This document shows, piece after piece, positions 31,015-39,793 of a stretch of 57,309 bases of DNA. How positions within the stretch are numbered: the stretch's first letter is position 1; the number at the start of each line of letters is the position of its first letter. The stretch is from Ignavibacteria bacterium. GTDB taxonomy: Bacteria; Bacteroidota; Ignavibacteria; Ignavibacteriales; Ignavibacteriaceae. A model generated the notes under the pieces. It was not told the origin of the DNA, searched no databases, and saw nothing but the letters and a program-made list of their open reading frames with translations. The translations under genes and the position numbers were made by a program. The stretch covers positions 1 through 57,309 of the forward strand of contig JAJTBZ010000055.1 in assembly GCA_021286645.1 (NCBI GenBank), written 5' to 3'.

Positions 31015-31060
31015 AACTGCGAAAAGTGAATGTACAAATAATTAATATATAGAATATAAA

Positions 31061-31441
31061 TTATTTGATTTCTACTGTTGCACCAGCTTCTTCAAGCTCT
31101 TTCTTTACTTTTTCAGCTTCGTCTTTAGAGACAGCTTCTTTAACTGCTTTCGGAGCACCGTCTACTAAATCTTTAGCTTCTTTCAAGCCTAAGCCTGTGT
31201 GAGCACGAACAACTTTAATAACGTTGATTTTGTTAGCGCCTGCAGTAGCGAGAACAACATCAAATTCAGTTTTTTCTTCAGCTGGAGCAGCTGCAGCAGC
31301 AGCAACCGGCATAGCACCCATCATAACAGGGGCAGCAGCGGAAACGCCAAATTCTTCTTCTAAAGCTTTTTTTAATTCTGCAGCTTCAACAAGGGTTAAC
31401 CCTTTAATTTTTTCTACTAATTCAGCAACTTTTTCAGTCAT
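31061..31441 (-). CDS. rplL: 50S ribosomal protein L7/L12
   Basis: 126 residues. N-terminal dimerisation domain ([20 protein letters not shown]), an Ala/Pro hinge (about residues 38-56) and the C-terminal factor-binding domain [39 protein letters not shown]. Forms the stalk with L10. Confidence 0.98.
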   Translation of the reverse strand: MTEKVAELVEKIKGLTLVEAAELKKALEEEFGVSAAAPVMMGAMPVAAAAAAPAEEKTEFDVVLATAGANKINVIKVVRAHTGLGLKEAKDLVDGAPKAVKEAVSKDEAEKVKKELEEAGATVEIK

Positions 31442-31476
31442 TTTATAACTCCTAACTATAATTATTTACAAAATTA

Positions 31477-31998
31477 TTATGCAGCTTTTTGCTTGGCAAT
31501 TTCGTCAATAACGCTTACCAAATCCCTCATAACTGCATTGAGAGCACCAACAATACCGGATGCAGGAGCGTTTACGCTGCCAATAATACCGGCAATGATG
31601 TCTGCCTTCGAGGGGAGATTCGACAATTCTTCGAGTTTATCACCCGTATAGTATTGTGATTCAACATAACACGCTTTGAGCGCAAACTTCTGCTTGTCAT
31701 CAAAATATTTTTTGATAACTTTTGCCGGAAGTGATACATTCTCGCCGCTGAATACATAGCCTGTCATACCTTTAAGATGATTAGCTAACAACGGATATTT
31801 ACCAGATTCGTCAAGTGCACGTTTGAATAAAGTATTTTTAATTACTTTATATTCTACGCCTTCTTTACGAAGATCTTTCCGGAGTTTGCTGATGTCCTCA
31901 ACATTAATTCCGCTGTAATCAACCAGGAATACAGCATAACTATTGTTAATAGAATCTACAACCTGGGCAATTACTTCAGCTTTTTCAGTTCTGTTCAT
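31477..31998 (-). CDS. rplJ: 50S ribosomal protein L10
   Basis: 173 residues. Anchors L7/L12 to 23S rRNA. SYAVFLVDYSGINVEDISKLRKDLR and KVIKNTLFKRAL are L10 signatures; the C-terminal helix that binds L7/L12 dimers is present. SD GAG precedes the ATG. Follows rplA by 76 bases, a likely regulatory leader. Confidence 0.97.
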   Translation of the reverse strand: MNRTEKAEVIAQVVDSINNSYAVFLVDYSGINVEDISKLRKDLRKEGVEYKVIKNTLFKRALDESGKYPLLANHLKGMTGYVFSGENVSLPAKVIKKYFDDKQKFALKACYVESQYYTGDKLEELSNLPSKADIIAGIIGSVNAPASGIVGALNAVMRDLVSVIDEIAKQKAA

Positions 31999-32074
31999 TG
32001 CACTCTCAAAATTAAAATTAAATTAAAATCGTAACCTAGAAGCATTTATCTTTATATATGTGCGTAATGCGTAA
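31999..32074 (-). promoter_or_regulatory. leader of rplJL, possible L10 autoregulation site
   Basis: This 76-base gap between rplA and rplJ is longer than the neighbouring gaps and very AT-rich, with repeated TTTTAATTT units. In many bacteria L10 bound to L7/L12 represses this leader. I see no clear consensus fold, so the role is by position only. Confidence 0.3.
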
Positions 32075-32773
32075 TTATGCGCTGATTGATACTTCATCTT
32101 TAACGATGCGTAAACCAGGGCCCATTGTACTTGAAAGATAGATACTCTTTACATACTGGCCTTTAGCCGTGGTCGGTTTCAGCTTCATAATCATGTTCAG
32201 AAACGCGCGGGCATTTTCAGCCAAATCTTTTGTTTCGAACGATAATTTACCAACTGAAGTGTGAACGATACCGGCTTTTTCAACACGGAATTCGATCTTA
32301 CCAGCCTTAACTTCTTTTACTGCTTTTGCAACATCCATAGTTACTGTACCGCTTTTCGGGTTCGGCATTAAGCCTTTAGGACCGAGAATTTTACCTAACT
32401 TTCCTAATTCGCCCATTACATCCGGTGTAGCAACTACAACATCTACATCAGCCCAGCCGCCTTTAATTTTTTCAAGATAGTCTTCAAAACCGGCGAAATC
32501 TGCACCGGCATCAAGAGCTTCCTGAGCTTTTGGACCTTTAGCAACAACCAGTACTTTTACTTCTTTACCAGTACCATGCGGTAAAGAAACAGTACCTCGA
32601 ACCATCTGATCGGCATGGCGAGGGTCTACACCCAGGCGGATAGCACAATCTAATGATTCAACAAATTTAACATTTGACTTATCTTTCAATAACTGTATTG
32701 CTTCTTCAATCTGATATTCTTTTTCAATATCAACATCTTTTTGAAGCTTCACAACTCTTTTCGATACTTTCAT
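32075..32773 (-). CDS. rplA: 50S ribosomal protein L1
   Basis: 232 residues; mobile stalk at the E site. [34 protein letters not shown] (over two motifs), [32 protein letters not shown] and SVGKLSF are diagnostic. Follows rplK by 20 bases. Confidence 0.98.
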   Translation of the reverse strand: MKVSKRVVKLQKDVDIEKEYQIEEAIQLLKDKSNVKFVESLDCAIRLGVDPRHADQMVRGTVSLPHGTGKEVKVLVVAKGPKAQEALDAGADFAGFEDYLEKIKGGWADVDVVVATPDVMGELGKLGKILGPKGLMPNPKSGTVTMDVAKAVKEVKAGKIEFRVEKAGIVHTSVGKLSFETKDLAENARAFLNMIMKLKPTTAKGQYVKSIYLSSTMGPGLRIVKDEVSISA

Positions 32774-32793
32774 TTCTAAATCGGCTCCTTACA

Positions 32794-33219
32794 TTAACCT
32801 TCTACAAGAATTCCCATGCTGCGGGCTGTACCGGCAACCATACTTGCTGCTTCTTCAATCGTATTAGCGTTCAGGTCAGGCATTTTCAGCTTGGCAATTT
32901 CTTCTACCTGAGCTTTGGTAACTTTCCCTACTTTATTTCTGTTCGGTTCAGCTGACCCGCGTTCAAGTTTAGCAGCTTTCTTTAATAAGATAGCAGCCGG
33001 AGGCGTTTTCGTGATAAAAGTAAATGATTTATCAGAAAAAACGGTAATGACGACCGGAATAATGAGACCTTCTTTTTCGGCAGTTCTGGCATTAAATTGC
33101 TTACAGAACTCCATAATATTAACACCCTTTTGGCCAAGGGCAGGACCAACCGGCGGTGAAGGATTAGCCTTACCGGCAGGTATCTGTAATTTTACATATC
33201 CAACTATCTTTTTTGCCAT
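32794..33219 (-). CDS. rplK: 50S ribosomal protein L11
   Basis: 141 residues; GTPase-associated centre. [30 protein letters not shown], then [18 protein letters not shown] and a C-terminal [17 protein letters not shown]. Target of the PrmA methyltransferase in other bacteria. Between nusG and rplA. Confidence 0.98.
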   Translation of the reverse strand: MAKKIVGYVKLQIPAGKANPSPPVGPALGQKGVNIMEFCKQFNARTAEKEGLIIPVVITVFSDKSFTFITKTPPAAILLKKAAKLERGSAEPNRNKVGKVTKAQVEEIAKLKMPDLNANTIEEAASMVAGTARSMGILVEG

Positions 33220-33240
33220 TTGCTATAAACCTTTCGGAAC

Positions 33241-33777
33241 TTATTTTTCTAATTCAGCCTGAACAAAATCGATCTCAACCGGTGTTTTTCTGCCAAAGAT
33301 CGAGACCAATACTTTTATCTTCATTTTTTCTTCGTTTACTTCTTCTACAGTACCCGAAAAAGTATTAAAGGGACCGTCAACAATCTTGACTAAGTCACCT
33401 GTTCTAAAGATAGTATCGATACGTTCGCTTTCAGCGCTTTGGCGGATTCGGCCTAAGATTCTTTTAACTTCATCAGGATGTAACGGCCCCGGATTATTTT
33501 TGGAGCCAAGGAAGCCCATAACGGATGGTGTGTTCAGAATAAACTCTTTCACCTGCGTGTCTATCTCGGCCTGAACCAAAACATAACCGGGGAAAAAGTT
33601 CTTTGTACGGGCGTGCTTTTTACCATCTTTGACTTCAAAAACCCGTTCAGTAGGTACCACAACCTCAATGATCTTCGCACGCAATTTTTCACTATTGCGT
33701 ATTTCAGCATCAAGTAGGTTTTTTACCTTTACTTCATGTCCAGAAAACGTCTTTATGACGTACCATTTGGGTTCCAT
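33241..33777 (-). CDS. nusG: transcription elongation/antitermination protein NusG
   Basis: 178 residues. The NGN domain (WYVIKTFSGHEVKVK start, FFPGYVLVQAE) binds the polymerase clamp; the C-terminal KOW domain (GDLVKIVDGPFNTFSGTVEEVN) can bind S10 or Rho. Downstream of secE as in most bacteria. Confidence 0.97.
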   Translation of the reverse strand: MEPKWYVIKTFSGHEVKVKNLLDAEIRNSEKLRAKIIEVVVPTERVFEVKDGKKHARTKNFFPGYVLVQAEIDTQVKEFILNTPSVMGFLGSKNNPGPLHPDEVKRILGRIRQSAESERIDTIFRTGDLVKIVDGPFNTFSGTVEEVNEEKMKIKVLVSIFGRKTPVEIDFVQAELEK

Positions 33778-33783
33778 GGGTAC

Positions 33784-33966
33784 TTAAAATATCATTTTAA
33801 ATATATAAGAAATACCCATGTCTATGACATAGGTGAAGCAAGCGAGAATAATACACATGACTACAACAACCATGGTAGATTCCTTCAGCTCTTCTTTCGA
33901 AGGCCAGGTAACTTTTTTGAGCTCTTTTGTAAAGTCGTTAACAAAAGCTACAATTTTCTCTTTCAT
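33784..33966 (-). CDS. secE: preprotein translocase subunit SecE
   Basis: 60 residues with one membrane helix (about 31-55). The amphipathic segment FTKELKKVTWPSKEELKEST is the SecE signature. I start at ATG 33964-33966; a GTG 21 bases upstream lies at the tRNA-Trp 3' end and is improbable. Partner of SecY (7786). Immediately before nusG. Confidence 0.93.
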   Translation of the reverse strand: MKEKIVAFVNDFTKELKKVTWPSKEELKESTMVVVVMCIILACFTYVIDMGISYIFKMIF

Positions 33967-33984
33967 ATCAGTTTCTTTCAGTTG

Positions 33985-34057
<73 letters not shown>

Positions 34058-34067
34058 ATAAACAACT

Positions 34068-34217
34068 CTATTTTGTTTCTTTATGAATGATATGTTTTTT
34101 ACACCAAGGGCAATATTTTTTATATTCTACGCGCGACGGATGTGTCCGTTTATTTTTCGTCGTAGTATAATTGCGCCTCTTGCATTCTGTACATTCTAAA
34201 GTAATAATTTCTCGCAT
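34068..34217 (-). CDS. rpmG: 50S ribosomal protein L33, zinc-binding form
   Basis: 49 residues: [21 protein letters not shown], then [21 protein letters not shown] (positions about 29-49). Two CxxC pairs give the zinc form. The longer reading frame upstream runs through tRNA-Thr, so the ATG at 34215-34217 is chosen. It sits between tRNA-Thr and tRNA-Trp, the usual rpmG-(tRNA-Trp)-secE-nusG order. Confidence 0.95.
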   Translation of the reverse strand: MREIITLECTECKRRNYTTTKNKRTHPSRVEYKKYCPWCKKHIIHKETK

Positions 34218-34241
34218 TATGGTCTCTATACTTTTTAGTTG

Positions 34242-34314
34242 AGCTGATGACCGGGATTGAACCGGTGACCTCATCCTTACCAAGGATGTGCTCTACCAAC
34301 TGAGCTACATCAGC
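34242..34314 (-). tRNA. tRNA-Thr (anticodon GGT)
   Basis: 73-base cloverleaf: acceptor GCTGATG/CATCAGC, anticodon stem CATCC/GGATG with loop TTGGTAA, T arm ACCGG-TTCAATC-CCGGT, discriminator T. No encoded CCA. Between tRNA-Gly and rpmG. Confidence 0.95.
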
Positions 34315-34331
34315 ATGAAGAAAACTCTCTG

Positions 34332-34404
34332 AGCGGGAGACGGGACTCGAACCCGCGACCAACAGCTTGGAAGGCTGTGACTCTACCAACTGAGTTACTC
34401 CCGC
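34332..34404 (-). tRNA. tRNA-Gly (anticodon TCC)
   Basis: 73-base cloverleaf: acceptor GCGGGAG/CTCCCGC, anticodon stem ACAGC/GCTGT with loop CTTCCAA, T arm GCGGG-TTCGAGT-CCCGT, discriminator T. No encoded CCA. Confidence 0.95.
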
Positions 34405-34422
34405 GTGCGGTTCTTACAATAC

Positions 34423-34465
34423 TTAAAACCTGGCAATTCCTTATAGCGGTATTGCCAGGTTTTAA
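34423..34465 (-). other. 15-bp hairpin between tRNA-Tyr and tRNA-Gly
   Basis: Perfect inverted repeat TTAAAACCTGGCAAT / ATTGCCAGGTTTTAA (34423-34437 and 34451-34465) with a 13-base loop, filling most of the spacer between the two tRNAs. No long T tract follows on the minus strand. Candidate processing or partial termination element. Confidence 0.65.
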
Positions 34466-34470
34466 TGGTG

Positions 34471-34554
34471 TGGGCGGCGAGGGATTCGAACCCCCAAAGG
34501 CGTTTGCCAACGGATTTACAGTCCGCCCCGGCTCTCCAACTCCGGCGTCCGCCC
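34471..34554 (-). tRNA. tRNA-Tyr (anticodon GTA)
   Basis: 84-base tRNA with a long variable arm (class II). Acceptor GGGCGGA/GCCGCCC has one mismatch at the inner pair (A7-G66). Anticodon loop CTGTAAA gives GTA; T arm GGGGG-TTCGAAT-CCCTC; discriminator A. First gene of the tRNA-secE-nusG unit. Confidence 0.93.
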
Positions 34555-34563
34555 GCATATTCA

Positions 34564-34592
34564 TAAATACAATGAACAACAAACTTAATCAA
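34564..34592 (-). promoter_or_regulatory. promoter of the tRNA-Tyr...secE-nusG unit
   Basis: TTGATT (34587-34592), 17-base spacer, TATTTA (34564-34569) on the minus strand. The start point would fall within a few bases of the tRNA-Tyr 5' end. Confidence 0.5.
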
Positions 34593-34824
34593 ATTCTCAG
34601 CTATATCCAAATACTTTTTTGCGATTTATTTTCTCAAAAAAGCTTCATAATATATGGATTTTTCCGCTAAAACTCCAATACTTTTCATGCTTTTTTTTTC
34701 GTTTACCTTTTTTTTTCTGGCTGCATATTTTTCGCATAATCTCACTATAAGTGCTAACTGCTTATGTTGTAATACCTTATATACTCCCCTTCTCCGCGGC
34801 TCTACAGAGGCATTCCTTTAAAAC

Positions 34825-34858
34825 AAACCGGGGCATCCAGTAATGAATGCCCCGGTTT
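34825..34858 (-). terminator. Rho-independent terminator of the T9SS protein gene
   Basis: Perfect 12-bp stem AAACCGGGGCAT / ATGCCCCGGTTT with a 10-base loop, followed on the minus strand by TTTGTTTT. Lies 46 bases after the stop codon. Confidence 0.88.
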
Positions 34859-34903
34859 TATGAAATTGATTACCGGCACTTTATGTGCAAGTACCGTAAG
34901 AAA

Positions 34904-37900
34904 TTACTTCATTAAGACTAATTTCTTAACTGATGTAAATTTATCAGTTCTGATTTCATAGAAATAGATTCCTGATGCCATCTGCGAAGCATTGAATATT
35001 TGCTCGTGGTATCCGGCTTCTAACTGTCCATTTATTAATACAGCAACTTTCTGGCCTAACTGATTATAAACCGTAAGACTTACATTAGCCTTTTCAGGTA
35101 ATGCAAATTTAATTGTTGTTGTTGGGTTAAATGGATTAGGATAGTTCTGGAACAACTGATAGCTGCTTGGTAATGTATTATTCGAAACTTCAATTGATGT
35201 AATTGAAGGATCGGTAATAGTTACAGAACCTTTAACTACCTGGTTCAATAAACGACCGGTTGTAGCTTTATCGCGTACAATTAAGGTCATTCCATCAACA
35301 CTGATAGTTACAGGGTAAGCTGCGCCATTTAATGAGATTTCTTTGAAATCAGCGCCTAAAGCTTCAGCTGAACGTCCGGTACTGAAACGGGCATCAAATA
35401 CGCCTGTAGGAGGTACTGGAGGCAGATCAAACGAAGCTAAATTAACTGAACCTTTTGCTGCGTAAAGAACTGCAGAAGCGCCGTTCTTATCAGCTATGGT
35501 AATTTTACCCCAGTCTTTCTGGATGTTCTGGCTTACAGCAATTGATTTCTCAGCTGTTGCTGCGAGATTCAATGTACCTGCTGCACTCGTACGGATCCAG
35601 TAACCTTTACCAGGTTCAAGATTGGTCGGGGTTGCATAACCATTGTTATAACCATAGAATGGTGATGTTAAGATGCCTGAAGGCGTAGTAGTAAGACCTG
35701 ATACAGCTACACTGGTCATATGCGGACCAATGAGGTTCCAGCCGGCTACTAATGGAACGGTATTCGATGCAGGAGCGGAACCGCTTAAGTTAACGGTAGC
35801 AGCCTGTGGATAACGAACCCAGTAACCTTTATCTACAGCTAATGAAGTAGCTACAGAATAGCCATTGCTATAGCCATAAACCGGTGAAGTTGCTGCCGGG
35901 AATAACGTAGCTGTTGTCATATCGGAAGCGGTAACAGGAGCACTGATAATGTTCCAACCGGATGCCAGGTTGATTGCGCCGCTGGCAGCGTTCTGATATA
36001 CAATCTGTAATGTGGTAATACCGGTATTCGAAACAGTTAAACTGCTCTGAGCCTTCATATCCACATTATATACAGTACCAGTTACAGCATCTTTCAATGT
36101 GAAAGAACCGGCAGGTAATGACGCAGGAGTCCAGGTAAATGTGAATGGATATCCACCTGTACCAGGCTGGAATGATAAGTTCCAGGTAATCTGCTTCAAT
36201 GTATCAACACGGAAGTCTTTCAATGAAGCATCAGCCGGGGTAACCGGTAAGTTGAAACGGGTATCAAAAACGCCACTTGGAGGAGCCGGAGGAAGTGATT
36301 GTTCACCTAATGCAGCATCGATACCATTAGTTGCGCCTTGTTTCTGACCGAAAGTAAGAGTATTCGTACCGGTAGTAGCATCTTTAACTACTAAATTAGC
36401 TTCCCATCCGGTTGGAGGAGGAGGTGTACCAGCACCAACTACCTGAACCCAATCGAGTCCCCAGTAATCAGAGTTAGCACCTGCTGAACCACCGTTATAG
36501 ATGATGTAGCGTAATGCAAAACGAATTGTACCAGCCTGTGGGAAGGTATTCTTCCATTGTACCCATGGTCCGTTCGGAACACGGTATTTACCCCAAATCT
36601 GGGTAAATGAAGCAAGAGCGGTATCACCGGTAGGTGACCAGCGTACTTCAACAGAATCAGGATAGTTTGTTGTTGCAACATCGGTAGATCTCCACCAGAA
36701 GGTTAAGCTATCACCGGCAGCAACTGCAATTTGTTTAGAAATTAACCATTGATCGATATACAGGCCATTGGCGCCATTGAAGTTCTGGCCAACATAACCG
36801 GTATCAGGACCTTCAAATGCAGCGAATACATCTACTGCATTACCATTAAATGTTGTTGTTGTTCCACCACCATCGTAGTTGACAAATTTCCAACCGTTTA
36901 ATGCTAAACCTTCAGGTGTGTTCAAACCATTAAATTTATCTTCAAATTTAATATTTGAGACCGGAGCAGTTTTAATAGTAAATACCGCGTCACTTACATC
37001 AGAGATAACCACGTTGTTAGCCGAAACTTTAACGAGGCAGCTTGTTGATGCTGTATTCGGTACTGTCCATACATAAGATGTAACGCCTTTTACGCTCTTT
37101 TCAGCAGTTCTGGAAGTAGCACTGGAGGTACGAGCTGATTTTTCTTCAACAGGAACACTGGCTGCTATTGTAGTCCAGCTGGTTCCGTTATTGGTTGAAT
37201 ATTCAATCTTTGCAGATGTAACAAGGGTGCTGGCCCATTTAATTGTCTGCTGTGAACCAATATTCCAGCTTTCACCGCCGTTAGGTGTAACAACAGTAAG
37301 AGTAGGATTGGTAGAAGTAGAAAGGTTTAACTTATCTAAGTTACCAACGCCCGCGGTACCATTGTAACCAGCAACCGCGAAGAAAATATCGGTACCATTA
37401 CCGGCAGCCTTGAAGTTCGAACGAGCAACAGGGAGTGTAGGTAAGGTTGTGAAAGCATCGGTAGCAAATTTATAATAATAGGTTAAATTGGTAGGTGTTG
37501 CACCGCCAATTGAACCGCCTGTGAATACGATACCTGCATCAGCAGTACCGGTAGCTACCGGGTAAGAAGCTGTACGGCAGATTGTGCCGGCAGGATATTT
37601 CTTTGTTGAATAAGCCCAGGTAATCTGTGTAGGATCACTGCCAATAGTACCAATAAGGCTACTATCTATTGCAGCATTGCCATTCCAGCCACCGCTTATA
37701 AATATTTTATTGCCTACTAAACCACCTGCAGCCATCGCCAATGAATATGGCAGTGGGGTACATGCAGTATAGGTATTAGTGAGTGTGTTATATAATTGTA
37801 CGTTGTTGTAAACAATTCCACCGGAAGTAAATGTACCGGCACCACCGCCAATGATATATACGTTAGTACCGGACTTACATGCTAATACGTCTGTTACAGG

Positions 37901-39208
37901 AACAAGCATATCTGCTAACTGAGTCCAGGTATTTGTATAATAATTATATTTTACGGTCTTGCCAACACCGGTAGATGATGAGTCACCACCGAAAACATAA
38001 ATACAGCTATCGCCAACGGCTATAGATGAGCTGGTTGAAAATTGAATAGGAGCTGCAGCTAAACCGGTTGACCATGTATCAGCAGTAACATCGTACTGAG
38101 AAACAGCCATGGTAGCAGGAGAAGCGCCACCACCAACCTGATAGATGTAGCCCTTACCGCCTTTTACAACGTAAGCAGCACTTGAGCGTGATACAGCAGC
38201 AGGAGAAGCGGTTAAGCTTGTCCAGAATACTGTAGAGATTGTTGTGTGTTTTGTGGTAGTATCATTAGCAGGGTTTGCATCGCCGGCTAACTGGGTATAA
38301 ACTTTTACATCATAATCACCAACTGTTGCTGTCCAGTTATCGAATGTAACTTCAACGGTTGCATTCGGGTCCAGATTGGTAACAGTTTTGGTTGAAGTAA
38401 AAGAACCTGGGGTTACAACGGCTTTAACGGTAAATGAAGGTTGTGAAGCACTACCAAAGTTTTTAACGTTTGCTTTAATTGCAATTGTACCAGGAGCAGT
38501 ATAAGTAGGAACAGTAACAGCATAGACACCAACATCATTAGCAGGCGGTGTGCCTAATTTAATATTGTCGATATACAGGTTGTTACCCCATGCGCTAATA
38601 GCAGTGAAGCGTAGTTTATTGGTTCCAACGGGTAAAGCAAATGATTTGCTCTTCCACTGTGTAGCAGTTGGAAGGAACGCGCCTGACTGACCGGCAGCGG
38701 TAACTAATTCACCACTTGCGCCACCATTTAACAGCACGAGCTGAGTCCAGGTGGTACCGGCATCGGTAGAATATTCAAGTTTCAACTGATCATTCTCGCC
38801 GCCGGTATAGGTAGCATACGCATGATCGAATTTAATTGAGTCGCCTGCAACGCTTGCAGCGAATCCCGGGGTAACCAATGATTGGGTTGTTCCCGTAGAA
38901 GCTGAATAGAATGCAAATTTAGCGCAGGCAGTTCCAACGCCATAACCACTGGCCGTAGCAACGCGTGACCAGTAATTGGTTGTACCTGTATAAGCAATGG
39001 TCCAACCTGTTGGCGGGAATGTCGCATCCTCAAAATCTACACCAAGATATGCTTCCGTAAATGACTTTGCAAAGCCAACGGTACGAGCAACTTGGTCCAT
39101 CTTTTGATCGTTTATTGATGCACTGGCACGTTTATCCTGGGCGAAATTCGACCATGATAACATAAGCACGAATGCAGCTAATAAAAGGGTAGAAAAGGAT
39201 TTCTTCAT
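34904..39208 (-). CDS. large secreted protein with beta-propeller and T9SS sorting domain
   Basis: 1434 residues. A signal peptide (MKKSFSTLLLAAFVLMLSW, cleavage near NFAQ) opens it. The order is: a jelly-roll domain beginning VDFEDATFPPTGW (about 50-215); a CARDB-like domain (about 218-325); a Kelch-like propeller with repeats such as YVFGGDSSS and IIGGGAG (about 330-630); an NGGESWNIGSQQTIKW domain; a second jelly roll (EDKFNGLNTPEGL); then two copies each of an LPPxPPxGVFDxRF segment and a GWNxI...GYxNGY...KGYWIR module. The last 85 residues contain FQNYPNPFNPTT and end SVKKLVLMK, a type A T9SS sorting domain. Expected outside the cell or on its surface; ligand unknown. The ATG with SD GAGGAAGG is used, not one 60 bases upstream. 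Confidence 0.85.
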   Translation of the reverse strand: MKKSFSTLLLAAFVLMLSWSNFAQDKRASASINDQKMDQVARTVGFAKSFTEAYLGVDFEDATFPPTGWTIAYTGTTNYWSRVATASGYGVGTACAKFAFYSASTGTTQSLVTPGFAASVAGDSIKFDHAYATYTGGENDQLKLEYSTDAGTTWTQLVLLNGGASGELVTAAGQSGAFLPTATQWKSKSFALPVGTNKLRFTAISAWGNNLYIDNIKLGTPPANDVGVYAVTVPTYTAPGTIAIKANVKNFGSASQPSFTVKAVVTPGSFTSTKTVTNLDPNATVEVTFDNWTATVGDYDVKVYTQLAGDANPANDTTTKHTTISTVFWTSLTASPAAVSRSSAAYVVKGGKGYIYQVGGGASPATMAVSQYDVTADTWSTGLAAAPIQFSTSSSIAVGDSCIYVFGGDSSSTGVGKTVKYNYYTNTWTQLADMLVPVTDVLACKSGTNVYIIGGGAGTFTSGGIVYNNVQLYNTLTNTYTACTPLPYSLAMAAGGLVGNKIFISGGWNGNAAIDSSLIGTIGSDPTQITWAYSTKKYPAGTICRTASYPVATGTADAGIVFTGGSIGGATPTNLTYYYKFATDAFTTLPTLPVARSNFKAAGNGTDIFFAVAGYNGTAGVGNLDKLNLSTSTNPTLTVVTPNGGESWNIGSQQTIKWASTLVTSAKIEYSTNNGTSWTTIAASVPVEEKSARTSSATSRTAEKSVKGVTSYVWTVPNTASTSCLVKVSANNVVISDVSDAVFTIKTAPVSNIKFEDKFNGLNTPEGLALNGWKFVNYDGGGTTTTFNGNAVDVFAAFEGPDTGYVGQNFNGANGLYIDQWLISKQIAVAAGDSLTFWWRSTDVATTNYPDSVEVRWSPTGDTALASFTQIWGKYRVPNGPWVQWKNTFPQAGTIRFALRYIIYNGGSAGANSDYWGLDWVQVVGAGTPPPPTGWEANLVVKDATTGTNTLTFGQKQGATNGIDAALGEQSLPPAPPSGVFDTRFNLPVTPADASLKDFRVDTLKQITWNLSFQPGTGGYPFTFTWTPASLPAGSFTLKDAVTGTVYNVDMKAQSSLTVSNTGITTLQIVYQNAASGAINLASGWNIISAPVTASDMTTATLFPAATSPVYGYSNGYSVATSLAVDKGYWVRYPQAATVNLSGSAPASNTVPLVAGWNLIGPHMTSVAVSGLTTTPSGILTSPFYGYNNGYATPTNLEPGKGYWIRTSAAGTLNLAATAEKSIAVSQNIQKDWGKITIADKNGASAVLYAAKGSVNLASFDLPPVPPTGVFDARFSTGRSAEALGADFKEISLNGAAYPVTISVDGMTLIVRDKATTGRLLNQVVKGSVTITDPSITSIEVSNNTLPSSYQLFQNYPNPFNPTTTIKFALPEKANVSLTVYNQLGQKVAVLINGQLEAGYHEQIFNASQMASGIYFYEIRTDKFTSVKKLVLMK

Positions 39209-39526
39209 ACCTTCCTCTATTTGGGTGATTGATGATGTATTTAATGTGATTCCAATATCTCTTCTCATAACGGAATCATGTGTTTAAGCTAAAAATCTAA
39301 CCAGTTAACTATTTATAAACAGGCAATACGGTTAACTAACTTCTGTTACCTGTCTATTCGTACTATAAAAAAATACTACTAAACCGGGCACCATATAATG
39401 TAACATTAAACTCAGTCCTTAAGCCAGCTCCAATTCGGGCTAAGAACCATCAAGCACTATAACTTCTGCGGGGGATCTCCATCTGAGTAGCGGCGGGACA
39501 GTTTTCAAGTTGTTCCCAATGTCTTG
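39209..39526 (-). promoter_or_regulatory. long leader of the T9SS protein gene with a GC-rich patch
   Basis: No gene fits here. About 39410-39510 is much richer in G and C than its AT-rich flanks. On either strand it can pair TTAAGCC (39419-39425) with GGCTAA (39438-39443). I do not recognise a known riboswitch. The region would be the 5' leader of the minus-strand gene. Confidence 0.35.
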
Positions 39527-39554
39527 TTGACAAAATAATATAAATACATAATAT
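39527..39554 (+). promoter_or_regulatory. plus-strand promoter-like sequence
   Basis: TTGACA (39527-39532), 16-base spacer, TAATAT (39549-39554). The start point would be near 39561, some 320 bases before dnaG. It may give dnaG a long leader or drive a small RNA. Confidence 0.4.
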
Positions 39555-39624
39555 CGTTGCCATTTGTATTACCATGTAACGTATTACTTACTATAAATTA
39601 TTGTGAAAAATCTCGAACCGAACC

Positions 39625-39639
39625 AGCACCACAGGTGCT
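39625..39639. repeat. short inverted repeat
   Basis: AGCACC-ACA-GGTGCT in the dnaG upstream region. Could be an operator or a small hairpin; no poly-T follows on the plus strand, so it is not a terminator. Confidence 0.4.
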
Positions 39640-39764
39640 TTCATATATGCACATTTATGATTGTTTTATACATTTATGAAAGGGCCTGAAACATCTACTC
39701 AATTATAATTTAAGTTAAATATTCTCGACTGAAATAGCAAGTAAAATAAAAGAAATAATCGCCC

Positions 39765-39793
39765 TTACAAATTTAGTACCAACTTTATAAAAT
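39765..39793 (+). promoter_or_regulatory. possible dnaG promoter
   Basis: TTACAA (39765-39770), 17-base spacer, TAAAAT (39788-39793). A transcript would begin near 39800 with a leader of about 80 bases. Confidence 0.35.

Larger units (their letters stand above)
34555..34903. other. 349-base gene-free stretch between tRNA-Tyr and the T9SS protein gene
   Basis: Holds the tRNA promoter near 34564-34592 and the terminator of the large secreted protein at 34825-34858. Between them lies very AT-rich sequence with two runs of eight or more T on the plus strand. A 20-codon minus-strand frame near 34630-34690 has no ribosome site and is not called. Confidence 0.7.

Noticed and set aside
34310-34670. 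Open frames of 70-97 codons on both strands across the tRNA-Tyr and tRNA-Gly region
   Set aside because: They run through well-formed tRNA genes and have no ribosome-binding site.
34630-34690. Twenty-codon minus-strand frame (MKSIGVLAEK...) upstream of tRNA-Tyr
   Set aside because: No SD, no known leader peptide pattern, and it lies in AT-rich filler before the tRNA promoter.
39410-39530. Tested by eye as cyclic-di-GMP, SAM, TPP or preQ1 riboswitch, 6S RNA or SRP RNA
   Set aside because: None of the conserved core sequences of these classes is present.
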